Below, one piece after another: positions 38,462 through 46,842 of a stretch of 64,000 nucleotides of DNA (position 1 is the stretch's first letter; each line of letters opens with the position of its first letter). The DNA is from JBKPCD01 sp046727175 (GTDB lineage Bacteria; Acidobacteriota; Vicinamibacteria; Vicinamibacterales; 2-12-FULL-66-21): NCBI GenBank assembly GCA_046727175.1, contig JBKPCD010000092.1, forward strand, positions 1-64,000, in the 5' to 3' direction. The notes beneath the pieces are model-generated. The model ran no database searches and had not been told where the DNA came from. It worked only from the letters and a program-made list of their open reading frames with translations. Position numbers and translations under genes: made by a program.

Positions 38462-41116
38462 CTAAGGCGCTCCGGGCGCCGGATGCTCGCTGCGAGACTC
38501 CTCCAGCGCGCGACGGGAGACGATCAGCGGACGCCTGTCGCCGCCGAGTGGCTTGGGCGTGTCCACTGCGCGCACACGCACACGCCGGATGCGGCACCCA
38601 CGCGGATATGCGATTGCCGCGACCTGCAGCGGCAGCGAAAGGCCGGCCAGGAGTTCGTGCAGGTCGTCGGTTGGCCGCTTGTCATCCACACGTTGTCGTC
38701 TCGGCTCGACGCGCGCCCACCCGGAGAGTGGCATCAGCTGAAGGATCCCGGTGGACTCGTCGTGGTCCGCCCTGAACTCGGCGAACGGATCGGCCTGTGG
38801 CTCCGGGGCCTGCTCGCGATCGCGTTCGCGTGCGGCGATTGCTTCGGCTTTCCGCTGCCGCTCGGCTGCGGCATCCGCCTCCTTCTGGCGACGTTTGCTT
38901 TCTTCCCGTTGCCGCTGTTGCCCGATTACGGCTTCGGCGGCCGCCCGTTGACGTGCCTCTTCCTCCCGGCGCTGACGCTCGGCCTCTTCGCGCTGTCGCT
39001 GGAGGGCCGCTTCACGCTGCCGTTTGGCTTCGGTTTCGGCGGCCGCGCGCTGGCGCTCTTCCTCCTCGCGCTGCTTGCGTTCGGCTTCTTCACGCTGGCG
39101 CTTGGCTTCCGCTTCCGCCGCGAGGCGCTGGCGTTCTTCTTCCTCACGTTGCTGGCGTTCGGCTTCTTCACGCCGGCGTCCGGCGTCCGCCTCGGCGGCG
39201 AGGCGCTGGCGCTCTTCTTCCTCGCGCTGTTTGCGTTCAGCCTCTTCACGCTGACGCCTGGCGTCCGCTTCCGCGGCGAGGCGCTTTTGCTCTTCTTCTT
39301 CTCGCTGCTTGCGCTCCCGTTCCGCTTCCTCACGCTGACGCTTGACCTCTGCTTCGGCGGCCAGGCGTTTCCGTTCTTCCTCTTCGCGACGTTTGCGTTC
39401 CCGTTCCGCTTCTTCGCGGTGACGCTTAGCTTCGGTTTCGGCGGCCAGGCGCAGGCGCTCTTCTTCGTCGCGCCGCTTGCGCTCGGCTTCTTCGCGCTGA
39501 CGCTTCGCTTCCGCTTCGGCGGCGAGGCGCTTCCGTTCTTCTTCGTCGCGCCGCTTGCGCTCCCGTTCCGCTTCTTCGCGGTGGCGCCTGGCATCGGCTT
39601 CAGCGGCCAGGCGTCGGCGCTCTTCTTCGTCGCGCCGCTTGCGCTCGGCTTCTTCGCGCTGACGCTTCGCTTCGGCTTCGGCGGCCAGGCGCTTGCGTTC
39701 TTCCTCTTCGCGACGTTTACGCTCCCGTTCTGCTTCTTCGCGGTGGCGCTTGACTTCGGCTTCGGCGGCCAGGCGTTTCCGTTCCTCCTCTTCGCGCCGC
39801 TTCCGTTCTCGTTCCGCCTCTTCGCGTTGACGCCTGGCCTCCGCTTCGGCGGCGATTCGCTGGCGTTCTTCTTCCTCGCGCCGTTTGCGCTGGGCCTCTT
39901 CGCGTTGACGCTTCGCTTCCTTTTCGGCCGCGAGACGCGTTCGCTCTTCTTCGTCGCGGCGCTTGCGCTCCCGTTCCGCTGCTTCGCGCTGGAGCCTGGC
40001 TTCGGCCGCGGCGGCGAGCCGCTGCCGCTCCTCATCCTCACGCCGCTTGCGCTCGGCTGCCTCACCCTGGCGCTTGCCTTCGGCTTCGGCCGCCAGCCGC
40101 TTGCGCTCTTCTTCCTCGCGGCGCTTGCGTTCGGCTTCTTCACGCTGCCGTTCGGCCTCCGCTTCGGCGGCGAGGCGCTGCCGTTCTTCTTCTTCTCGAC
40201 GCTTGCGCTCGGCTTCTTCGTGCTGCCGTTTGGCCTCCGCTTCGGCCGCGAGCCGCGTGCGCTCTTGTTCCTCGTGTTCCTGGCGCTCGGCCTCTTCGCG
40301 TTGACGTCTCGCGTCGGCTTCCGCCTTCAGCCGGCGCAGTTCTTCTTCTTCGCGTCGCTCGCGTTCGGCTTCCTCGCGCTCGCGGGCGGCTTCCGCTTCG
40401 GCGTTCTGCCGGTCTTCTTCGTCGCGAACGGCGCGTTGCAGCGCTTCGATCTCGTTCCCCGGGGCCGCGGGGACGTCCGTGCTGGCGCCGGGCGGGATGG
40501 ACTGTCCCCCTGCTTCCGTGGACGCCGTCGTCACGGGCTCGCTGCGCCGCCACTCGAATGGAGACGACCACGACGAAGCCGCAGGCGGTGCATCCTGCGG
40601 CGATGCCGCCGCCGGCTCCTCGGTGGGAGCATCGTTGTGAGCCTGCCGCGCCGTGTATTCCAGATGCGCCGCGCGGTGTTGGCGTGCGATCGCCGCCTCG
40701 GATCGGCGTTCGTGCGCACGGGTGATGAAGGTCTTGATCTCTTCTGCGAAGAGGTCCGGATCGCATCCGGCGATCGGCTCGGGCGCCTCTTTCTTGCGCC
40801 GGAACTTGCCGAACAGACCACCCCCGGACTTGCCGTCCTGGTCGTCGGCGCGGCCTGACGCGAGCTGCGGGATGGTATGCGTCTGGACGAACTCTGCGCC
40901 GTCGAGCGCCCGCAGGTGCGCGAACAGCTCCTCCTCGTCACGCGGCGACAGCAGCGCCGTCACGAGGATGACCTCGGGAACATTCGCCTGCAGCGCGGCA
41001 ATGGCCGCATCTCGCGTGTCGACGTGCACGAAATCGGCCTGGACCTTCTCGCGCACGATGCGCTTCAGGATTGTCGCCTGCCGGTGGTCCGGCTCGATTG
41101 CTAGAACGAGGGCCAC
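38462..41116 (-). CDS. Degenerate receiver domain fused to a long charged-helix repeat
   Basis: The 884-aa protein has three parts. Residues 1-85 look like a response-regulator receiver (LVLAIEPDHRQATILKRIV; strand VPEVILVTALL), but the phosphoacceptor Asp position reads Thr in ILVTALL, so phosphorylation is unlikely. Residues about 240-730 are some 18 units of 26 or 28 residues built on REEAER(ER)KRREEEE then RKRLAAEAEAK; the strict Glu/Lys/Arg alternation predicts a single stable alpha helix rather than a dimeric coiled coil. The C-terminal 120 residues are a basic, non-repetitive domain. At DNA level this is a 78/84-bp minisatellite (about 38900-40400). It is divergent from the Tad locus. 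A spacer or scaffold role is inference. Confidence 0.7.
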   Translation of the reverse strand: MALVLAIEPDHRQATILKRIVREKVQADFVHVDTRDAAIAALQANVPEVILVTALLSPRDEEELFAHLRALDGAEFVQTHTIPQLASGRADDQDGKSGGGLFGKFRRKKEAPEPIAGCDPDLFAEEIKTFITRAHERRSEAAIARQHRAAHLEYTARQAHNDAPTEEPAAASPQDAPPAASSWSSPFEWRRSEPVTTASTEAGGQSIPPGASTDVPAAPGNEIEALQRAVRDEEDRQNAEAEAAREREEAERERREEEELRRLKAEADARRQREEAERQEHEEQERTRLAAEAEAKRQHEEAERKRREEEERQRLAAEAEAERQREEAERKRREEEERKRLAAEAEGKRQGEAAERKRREDEERQRLAAAAEARLQREAAERERKRRDEEERTRLAAEKEAKRQREEAQRKRREEEERQRIAAEAEARRQREEAERERKRREEEERKRLAAEAEVKRHREEAERERKRREEEERKRLAAEAEAKRQREEAERKRRDEEERRRLAAEADARRHREEAERERKRRDEEERKRLAAEAEAKRQREEAERKRRDEEERLRLAAETEAKRHREEAERERKRREEEERKRLAAEAEVKRQREEAERERKQREEEEQKRLAAEADARRQREEAERKQREEEERQRLAAEADAGRRREEAERQQREEEERQRLAAEAEAKRQREEAERKQREEEERQRAAAETEAKRQREAALQRQREEAERQRREEEARQRAAAEAVIGQQRQREESKRRQKEADAAAERQRKAEAIAARERDREQAPEPQADPFAEFRADHDESTGILQLMPLSGWARVEPRRQRVDDKRPTDDLHELLAGLSLPLQVAAIAYPRGCRIRRVRVRAVDTPKPLGGDRRPLIVSRRALEESRSEHPAPGAP

Positions 41117-41170
41117 ATGCTGCTCCAGCGGCCGACCTGTGTCGATGCGTCGGCCGGAAACAGAAGCGAG

Positions 41171-41220
41171 AAGTAAGAAGCTAGAGCGATCGCGATCGCA
41201 GTCACTCTAGCTTCTAACTT
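41171..41220. repeat. Inverted repeat, 16-bp stem with one mismatch
   Basis: AAGTAAGAAGCTAGAG (41171-41186) pairs with CTCTAGCTTCTAACTT (41205-41220). It follows the small membrane protein gene on the minus strand and precedes the repetitive-helix gene, so it could reduce read-through. No T-run. Confidence 0.7.
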
Positions 41221-41233
41221 CTGGCTGCTGACT

Positions 41234-41500
41234 TCACATCTTCGCCATGAACACGAACAAGATGCAGCCGACCGTGGTGAAGACCAGCACCGGCGCGTTC
41301 TCGATGCTCTGATACCGAATCGCGGAGACGAGCGCGGACCCGAGCTCTCCGAGACGGATATTGAACGGCGACCAGGGATCGGTGCCGTAGATCAGGTCGG
41401 CGAACTTGTCGCGCACCCGGTCGTCGAAACAGATCAGCGCGCCAAGCACGCAGCAGAAGACGCCGATGGAGAGCGCCGACTGGCCAATTCGCAATTTCAT
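41234..41500 (-). CDS. Small two-helix membrane protein of unknown function
   Basis: The 88-aa protein starts at ATG 41500 (MKLRIGQSALSIG). A hydrophobic helix spans residues 7-24 and a second spans about 68-86. The middle is soluble and contains TDPWSPFNIRLGELG. I do not recognise a family. It lies between the repetitive-helix protein and the Tad locus, facing away from the pilins, and could be an accessory membrane part. The longer frame up to 41725 is not supported because upstream codons look random. Confidence 0.55.
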   Translation of the reverse strand: MKLRIGQSALSIGVFCCVLGALICFDDRVRDKFADLIYGTDPWSPFNIRLGELGSALVSAIRYQSIENAPVLVFTTVGCILFVFMAKM

Positions 41501-41998
41501 ATCTGCTTCCCAGTGAACTAACCGGCGAAGGCCTCTTTCGCGAGCCACTTGTAGCTCCTGCCGTCGGCAGCTACAAAGATCCGACACTCGCATCGCAATC
41601 GACGTACCGTCTCGCGGCCTACCAAACTCGTTATCGCTAAGCCCAAGGAAGACAAGAGGAAGAACCGTCACAACGCTGAGACGCGGCAGCCGCGCTCGGG
41701 CAGCGCAAATGATCCCACCGATCAAATTCGCGGGAGTCGTTACGAAACTGCGGCGCCGCGAGCCCTCGCGAAGCGCTGCGCGACACGTTGCCGCACCGCG
41801 CGTTCTGTCGCGAAGTCGCTGGGAATCGAACGAGTTGTCGCGAGTCTCGCGACAGCCGGCTCAGCTAGTGGCATAGCCGTTGCGATAGGCCGGGCCGTGA
41901 CGCGGCAAGCGCCGCGCGCACGAAGAACAACCAAATGCGGCGCTGCCGCAACGTCGCACCGCGCAAACGCGGTGCGCAAGCCTCGGGGGAGGATTCAC
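41501..41998. promoter_or_regulatory. Divergent control region of the Tad locus with hairpins and operator-like palindrome
   Basis: This 498-bp gap holds several structured elements. TTGTAG...CTGCCG/CGGCAG...CTACAA folds at 41549-41576. TGTCGCGAG-t-CTCGCGACA is a perfect 9-bp inverted repeat at 41836-41854, with a matching half-site TGTCGCGA at 41806-41813, 30 bp before it. GCACCGCG-caaa-CGCGGTGC at 41956-41975 is a leader hairpin just before the Shine-Dalgarno GGGGGAGG of the first pilin. Together they look like a regulated promoter region for the pilus operon. No -35/-10 pair stands out. Confidence 0.55.
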
Positions 41999-42178
41999 AT
42001 GTCGATGCTCAATTGCGTGAAGTCGTTCGTTCGTGACAACGAAGGCCAGGACCTGCTCGAGTACGCCCTGCTCGTGGCGTTGATCGCGCTCGTGGCGATC
42101 GTGGCCGTCACCGCGGCCGGCAGCAGCGTTTCGGCGATCTTCACCACCATCGCTGGCAAGCTTGCGGCGGCTGCGTAA
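41999..42178 (+). CDS. flp: Flp/Fap-type IVb pilin, copy 1
   Basis: This 59-aa prepilin has a short basic leader, then the processing site G-Q-D-L-L-E-Y, where the peptidase cuts after Gly and the Glu at +5 and following Tyr are diagnostic of Flp pilins. A hydrophobic helix (ALLVALIALVAIVAVTAAG) follows. It forms the pilus shaft for tight adherence. ATG 41999 has the Shine-Dalgarno GGGGGAGG. Copy 2 is nearly identical and shares the leader hairpin. A terminator-like hairpin follows at 42191-42213. Confidence 0.93.
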   Translation: MSMLNCVKSFVRDNEGQDLLEYALLVALIALVAIVAVTAAGSSVSAIFTTIAGKLAAAA

Positions 42179-42190
42179 CAGGAACATCGG

Positions 42191-42213
42191 CGCCGCGGCC
42201 AAGCGCCGCGGCG
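42191..42213 (+). terminator. GC-rich hairpin after the first pilin
   Basis: CGCCGCGGC (42191-42199) and GCCGCGGCG (42205-42213) form a perfect 9-bp stem with a 5-nt loop, 12 bp after the first pilin stop. It is followed only by CACTCTT, so it may work as a 3' stabiliser or a partial terminator that keeps pilin mRNA in excess over the assembly genes. Confidence 0.5.
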
Positions 42214-42228
42214 CACTCTTATGAACTT

Positions 42229-42246
42229 GCACCGCACGAGCGGTGC
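42229..42246 (+). promoter_or_regulatory. Leader hairpin of the second pilin
   Basis: GCACCGC-acga-GCGGTGC is a perfect 7-bp stem, placed as the 41956-41975 hairpin is before copy 1, and followed by the same CAAGCCTCGGGGGAG Shine-Dalgarno block. Its conservation in both leaders suggests an RNA-level role. Confidence 0.5.
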
Positions 42247-42267
42247 ACAAGCCTCGGGGGAGATCAC

Positions 42268-42447
42268 ATGTCGGTGCTCAATTTCGTAAAGTCGTTCGTT
42301 CGTGACAGCGAAGGCCAGGACCTGCTCGAGTACGCGCTGCTCGTTGCGTTGATCGCACTGGTAGCCATTGTGGCGGTGACAGCCGCCGGGACCGCGGTCT
42401 CCGACATTTTCACCACCATCGCGACCAAGCTCGCGACCGCAGCGTAG
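42268..42447 (+). CDS. flp: Flp/Fap-type IVb pilin, copy 2
   Basis: This 59-aa gene is easily overlooked because it is so short. It begins MSVLNFVKSFVRD and carries the same G-Q-D-L-L-E-Y cleavage site and hydrophobic helix as copy 1. About 48 of the 59 residues are identical to copy 1, so the pair came from a recent tandem duplication including the leader hairpin. Shine-Dalgarno GGGGGAG precedes ATG 42268. It is a structural pilin of the Tad pilus. Confidence 0.93.
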   Translation: MSVLNFVKSFVRDSEGQDLLEYALLVALIALVAIVAVTAAGTAVSDIFTTIATKLATAA

Positions 42448-42522
42448 AACAGCGTGCCAGGGGCCGGCAGGAGGATGCCGGCCCTCGCACTTCGTGCGAA
42501 TGACAGGGGAGAGGAGCACATC

Positions 42523-42717
42523 ATGCTGTTGCCAGTTGCTGTTGCAAAGCTGAAAGACCTTGCGAGCGGACGGCTTGGTCGTCGGGAGGACGGCCAGGAC
42601 CTGCTCGAATACGCCCTGCTCTGCGGCTTGATCGCGCTGGTCGCCGTCGGAGCCGTGACGACCGTGGGGAACGTGATCAACCAAGTGTTCTGGCAGACCA
42701 TTGCTACCAATTTCTAG
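42523..42717 (+). CDS. flp: Flp-type pilin, diverged copy 3 (possible minor pilin)
   Basis: The 64-aa protein keeps G-Q-D-L-L-E-Y-A-L and the hydrophobic helix but differs elsewhere: a longer leader (LLPVAVAKLKDLASGRLGRRED) and an aromatic C-terminus (FWQTIATNF). It could be a minor or tip pilin. ATG 42523 follows GGGGAGAGGAG. Its 3' end overlaps the TTG start of the prepilin peptidase by 17 bp. Confidence 0.88.
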   Translation: MLLPVAVAKLKDLASGRLGRREDGQDLLEYALLCGLIALVAVGAVTTVGNVINQVFWQTIATNF

Positions 42718-43210
42718 TCCCTCGTTCGCGGCCCTGACGGCAGGCGTCCTGATCGCGACGGTCGTGGACATGCGCACGCGGCGGATCCCGAACTCGCTGA
42801 CTGGCACGATGGCGTCGGTCGGCGTGGCGCTCGCAGCAATCGGCCTGAGCGGTCTGTCGGTGGGTGCGTCGCTGCTGGGTCTGGTAGTTGGGTTGTCGTT
42901 GATGCTGCCCGGCCACGTTCTCGGCGCCACTGGCGCCGGCGACGTCAAGCTGATGGCAGCAGTCGGCGCGTTCCTGGGTCCGGCACTGGCGGTGAAGGCG
43001 TTTCTGTTCACCGCGATTGCCGGCGGTCTTCTGGCGGTCATCATCAGCCTCCATCGTCGGCGCCTCTCGGCGACGCTGGCGGCAACCGCACGGATGATCG
43101 CGATGCCCGCGGACGCGCGTCACGAAATCAAGACGGCCGCGCCGGCGAGCCGTTTCGCGTACGGTCCGGCAATCGCAATCGGCAGCATGCTCGCGGTGCT
43201 GCTGGCGTGA
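42701..43210 (+). CDS. tadV: Prepilin peptidase (A24, TadV/CpaA)
   Basis: The 169-aa membrane aspartyl protease lacks the methyltransferase half of PilD, as is usual in Tad systems. The two catalytic Asp are visible: D in V-V-D-M-R-T-R-R-I-P-N near residue 23 and D in G-A-G-D-V-K-L near residue 80. About five hydrophobic helices are seen. It removes the leader of the three Flp pilins and the TadE pseudopilin. TTG 42701 is the likely start, inside the third pilin gene. Confidence 0.9.
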   Translation: MLPISSPSFAALTAGVLIATVVDMRTRRIPNSLTGTMASVGVALAAIGLSGLSVGASLLGLVVGLSLMLPGHVLGATGAGDVKLMAAVGAFLGPALAVKAFLFTAIAGGLLAVIISLHRRRLSATLAATARMIAMPADARHEIKTAAPASRFAYGPAIAIGSMLAVLLA

Positions 43211-43335
43211 AACGCGGATTAACACGGATTTACGCCGATTACGCGGATTGAAAGGTTGGGCACGGTTCGGCGCCCGACACGCTTTGGTGAGGGTCGAAGC
43301 AGCGGCCTGGGTTCGATTGGCGAAGGGTGACTCGT

Positions 43336-43764
43336 ATGCGCAAAAAGCTCGCGAAGAACCAACGCGGCGCGGCCTTGATCGAGGCCGCGGTGACGATCCC
43401 GATCATCCTGCTGATCTCGGTCGCGATTTTCGAATTCGGCCGCGCGTATCAGACCTGGCAGGTGCTGACGAACGCCGCCCGTGAGGGGGCGCGCGTCGCC
43501 ATCCTTGCCGGCACCACGCAGGATCAGGTGAAGGCCACCGTCGTGAATTACATGAACATCGGACAGCTGTCCGACGCGTCACCCGATCAGGTCAGCGTCG
43601 ACCAGAACGTGACGCTCGGGGCCACCACCGGATCGCAGGTGACCATCAGCTATCCATTCCAATTCATCGTACTGAACCCGGTTGCGCGCCTCGTCGACCG
43701 GACTTCAAGTGCCGGCGCGCCGATAACGATGTCGGCCGTCGCGGTCATGCGGAACGAAGGCTAG
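43336..43764 (+). CDS. tadE: TadE-like pseudopilin
   Basis: The 142-aa protein starts with a basic stretch and QRGAALIEAAVTIPIILLISVAIFEFGR, the TadE-like leader and single helix, followed by a secreted domain. TadE and TadF are pseudopilins needed for Flp pilus assembly. ATG 43336 is preceded by GAAGGGTG; a GTG at 43327 would add three residues. A 125-bp gap before it contains a GCGGATTAACACGGATT repeat fragment (43211-43250). It lies 9 bp ahead of cpaB. Confidence 0.88.
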   Translation: MRKKLAKNQRGAALIEAAVTIPIILLISVAIFEFGRAYQTWQVLTNAAREGARVAILAGTTQDQVKATVVNYMNIGQLSDASPDQVSVDQNVTLGATTGSQVTISYPFQFIVLNPVARLVDRTSSAGAPITMSAVAVMRNEG

Positions 43765-43773
43765 GGGACGATC

Positions 43774-44628
43774 ATGCGGAATCGATTCTTCGCCGTGCTC
43801 GCCATCGCCATCCTTGCCGGAGGCGGTCTGGCGTATGCCACTTACAACTTCATGCAGAACCAACCGGTGAAGACCGTGACTACGCCGACGCAGCCCGTCG
43901 TCGTGGCGGCCGCCGATCTTTCGCTCGGAGCCGAGCTGAAGAAGGAGGATCTGCATGTCATCTCGTTTCCGGCCGGGCAGGCCCCCGACGGCGCCTTCTC
44001 GCAGCCACAGGACATCGTCGGCCGCGGGCTGATCGTGCCGCTGGTGAAGAACGAGATCATCCTTCCCGCCAAGCTCGCGTCGAAGGAAGCCGGTGTGGGG
44101 CTGCCGCCGGTCATCCCCGAGGGGATGCGCGCGGTGTCGGTCCGCGTCAACGAGGTCGTTGGCGTCGCCGGCTACGTGCTGCCTGGCAACCGCGTCGACG
44201 TCGTGGCGACGGCGACCGCGACGAATCAGCCTGGAGACACGATTTCCAAGGTCGTCCTCGCCAACGTGCAGGTGCTGACCTCCGGCACGCGAATGGAGCA
44301 GGACCAGGAGAAGGGCAAGCCGATGCAGGTCACGGTCGTGACGCTGCTCGTCACGCCCGAGCAGGCGGAGAGACTGGCCCTCGCGAGCAACGAAGGCAAG
44401 ATTCAGCTCGCGCTGCGCAATCCCCTCGATCAGGGTGCGCCTATGACGCCTGGCGTCAAGCCTGCGGTGCTGCTCGGTGTGGCCAAGGCCGCCGCGCCCG
44501 TGCAGAAGATGGCGTCGGCCAGGCCCAAGGTCGGCCAGCCCGTCACCGTGGAAGCACCCGCGCCGCCGCCGATGCCCACGGTGGAGATCATCCGCGGCGA
44601 CAAGCGTGCAACCGAGGTCATCAGGTAG
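43774..44628 (+). CDS. cpaB: Flp pilus assembly protein CpaB/RcpC
   Basis: The 284-aa periplasmic protein has an N-terminal membrane anchor (residues 5-25), a SAF-type beta-clip domain (VVVAAADLSLGAELKKEDL) and the conserved VSVRVNEVVGVAGYVLPGNRVDV block that is the CpaB signature. It is thought to support the outer-membrane secretin and may bind peptidoglycan. The C-terminal 40 residues are Pro/Ala-rich. It sits between tadE and the secretin, the standard Tad order. Confidence 0.92.
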   Translation: MRNRFFAVLAIAILAGGGLAYATYNFMQNQPVKTVTTPTQPVVVAAADLSLGAELKKEDLHVISFPAGQAPDGAFSQPQDIVGRGLIVPLVKNEIILPAKLASKEAGVGLPPVIPEGMRAVSVRVNEVVGVAGYVLPGNRVDVVATATATNQPGDTISKVVLANVQVLTSGTRMEQDQEKGKPMQVTVVTLLVTPEQAERLALASNEGKIQLALRNPLDQGAPMTPGVKPAVLLGVAKAAAPVQKMASARPKVGQPVTVEAPAPPPMPTVEIIRGDKRATEVIR

Positions 44629-44671
44629 GTTACAGCACGCCGCTTAAAGGTTCGCATACACGAAGAGAGTT

Positions 44672-46792
44672 ATGGATACCGTCATGCAGAAAGTCATCGG
44701 GAGGCACTCAATGGTAGGCACGACTAACTTCCGTCGCTTGCGGCAGCTACGCCGCCGGCCGGGCGCCTTCGTCGCGGCGCTGGTCGTGTACATCATCGTG
44801 ATCCTCGTCGCCGCGCCGCAGGCACAGCAGGCGTCGTCGCTCACACCGGCAACGACGGCCGCCGTAGCGAGCGGGATCGAGCCTCTGACGCCGACCGACA
44901 TCGACCTGCTCGTCGGCCGTTCGACGATCCTCAACGTCGGCGCGGCCATCGCCCGTGTGTCGCTGACGGTCCCCGAGGTCGCCGATGCGATGGTGACGTC
45001 GCCCGGGCAACTCCTCATCCACGGCAAACAGCCGGGCACGATTTCGCTCTTCGTGTGGGACAAGAGCGGCGCAATCAAGACGTACGAGGTGACGGTCCGG
45101 CGCGACCTGAGCGCTCTGGTCGAGTATCTCAAGCAGCTCTTTCCTGGTGAGAGCATCTCGGTGATCGGCAGCGGCAAGGACGTTGTCCTCGCCGGCACCG
45201 TCACGAGCAAGTACGTGATCGACAAGGCCGCCGACGTTGCCGGCGGTTACGTCGACAAGAAGGAGAACGTGGTCAACCTGCTGAAGCAGCAGGAAGGTGT
45301 GGCCTCGAACCAGGTGATGCTCCGGGTCCGGTTCGCCGAAGTGAGCCGCAGCGCGCTGCAGGAGCTCGGCGCCTCCTACATCGTCAATGGATTCCAGAAC
45401 AAGTGGTTCGGCCGTGCGACGACCCAGCAGTTCGCGGCGCCTGATTTCGACACGGACAAGGGCGGCCTGGTGTTCAGCGACTTCCTCAATATCTTCGTCT
45501 TCAACGCAAAAGAGGGACTGGGCGGAGTGGTGCGCGCCCTCCAGAACAAGGGTCTGGTCCAGAGTCTGGCGGAGCCGAATCTGATTTCGATCAACGGCAA
45601 GGAAGCGAGCTTCCTCGCCGGCGGTGAGTATCCGTATCCAGTCGTGCAGCCGAGCTCGGGCGGCAACTCCGTGACGATTCAGTTCAAGGAGTTTGGTGTT
45701 CGCCTCAACTTCACGCCGACCGTCCTTGGAGGAGATCTGATCAACCTGAAAGTCCGCCCGGAGGTGAGCTCGCTCGACTTCTCGAACGCGCTGACGCTCG
45801 CCGGGTTCCGTGTGCCGGCCATCTCCACGCGCCGCACCGAAACGGAAGTCGAGCTGCAGGATGGTCAGACATTCGCGATTGCGGGACTGATGAACAACAC
45901 GCTCAACGAGAGCCTCCAGAAGATTCCCGGCATCGGCGACATCCCCGTGCTCGGATTGCTCTTCCGAAGCAGGGCGCATCAGAAGAATCAGACGGAGCTC
46001 GTCGTGATGATCACGCCGACGATCATCAAGCGTGGGCAGATGGGCGTGTCAGAAGGATTGCCGAGCCTCGTGGCGCCCTACATGGGCCGCCCGGATCACT
46101 CGCTGCCGAATCCTTCGGCGTATGTCGGCTCGCCGCGTTACCCGGTCGAGAAGAAATCGTCCGAGAACAGCGCGAAGCCCGAATCGTCGACAGCCGGTGC
46201 GTCTGCTGAATCGGCTCCCGTGGCACCTGAGAAGAGCAAGGCCGCTTCTCCGGCGCAGCCGCTTGCGTCCACGCCAATGCCGGCAACTGCCGCGGTGCCG
46301 ATGCCCGCGCAGCCGGAGTCGGCGCAGCCCGCGCCGAGCGCGCCGCCGACTGCGCCCGTTGCGCAGCCGAAGGCCGAGAAGACCAACGCGAAGCCTTTGA
46401 GCGAGAAGGATCGCGCGAAGCTGGTTCAGCGAGCCAAGGAACAGGAAAAGAAGGCCGCCGAGGCCGAGGCGCGCGAGCGTGCCGCCGCGGAGAAGCGCAA
46501 GGCAGAGCAGGACAAGAAGGCGCAGGCGCAGCAGAAGGAACAGCAGAAAACCGCGCAGACGGAACAGCAGAAAGCAGCGCAGAACAAGGCCGAGGACGAG
46601 AAGCGCGCGGCGGACAAGCAGGCGAAGGAGCGCGCGACCGCGGCGGCCAAGCAGGGTCAGCAGAACGCGAACAAGAGCGAGCAGGACCAGAAGCGCGACA
46701 AGGCGCTCGCGGAAGCCGCGGCGAAGTTGAAGCAGGCGCAGGCGGCCTACGAAGCAGAGCTGCAGAAGGCGAAGGGCGGCGGCGGCCAGTAG
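44672..46792 (+). CDS. cpaC: Tad secretin CpaC/RcpA with long TolA-like C-terminal tail
   Basis: The 706-aa outer-membrane secretin has an N-terminal hydrophobic segment (33-50), an N0-like/BON region, and the secretin domain (about 200-460: VMLRVRFAEVSRSALQELGA through QTELVVMITP). Beyond residue 480 is a tail not usual for CpaC: a Pro/Ala/Ser-rich linker, then about 130 residues of Lys/Ala/Gln/Glu helix like TolA. The tail would lie beyond the membrane barrel, in the periplasm or outside, where it might contact peptidoglycan or a partner. The first ATG at 44672 is used; ATG 44714 is an alternative. The gene is otherwise a normal pilus secretin. Confidence 0.9.
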   Translation: MDTVMQKVIGRHSMVGTTNFRRLRQLRRRPGAFVAALVVYIIVILVAAPQAQQASSLTPATTAAVASGIEPLTPTDIDLLVGRSTILNVGAAIARVSLTVPEVADAMVTSPGQLLIHGKQPGTISLFVWDKSGAIKTYEVTVRRDLSALVEYLKQLFPGESISVIGSGKDVVLAGTVTSKYVIDKAADVAGGYVDKKENVVNLLKQQEGVASNQVMLRVRFAEVSRSALQELGASYIVNGFQNKWFGRATTQQFAAPDFDTDKGGLVFSDFLNIFVFNAKEGLGGVVRALQNKGLVQSLAEPNLISINGKEASFLAGGEYPYPVVQPSSGGNSVTIQFKEFGVRLNFTPTVLGGDLINLKVRPEVSSLDFSNALTLAGFRVPAISTRRTETEVELQDGQTFAIAGLMNNTLNESLQKIPGIGDIPVLGLLFRSRAHQKNQTELVVMITPTIIKRGQMGVSEGLPSLVAPYMGRPDHSLPNPSAYVGSPRYPVEKKSSENSAKPESSTAGASAESAPVAPEKSKAASPAQPLASTPMPATAAVPMPAQPESAQPAPSAPPTAPVAQPKAEKTNAKPLSEKDRAKLVQRAKEQEKKAAEAEARERAAAEKRKAEQDKKAQAQQKEQQKTAQTEQQKAAQNKAEDEKRAADKQAKERATAAAKQGQQNANKSEQDQKRDKALAEAAAKLKQAQAAYEAELQKAKGGGGQ

Positions 46793-46842
46793 AGTCCGGC
46801 TTCAGCCGGACCATCGGTGGCGGACCACAGGGGAGAGCGATC

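Noticed and set aside
38483..40858. 791-aa plus-strand ORF, hydrophobic and Phe/Leu/Gly-rich
   Set aside because: It is antisense to the charged-helix repeat gene. Its regular hydrophobic pattern is the complement of Glu/Lys/Arg/Ala codons, and the sense frame has a plausible domain structure.
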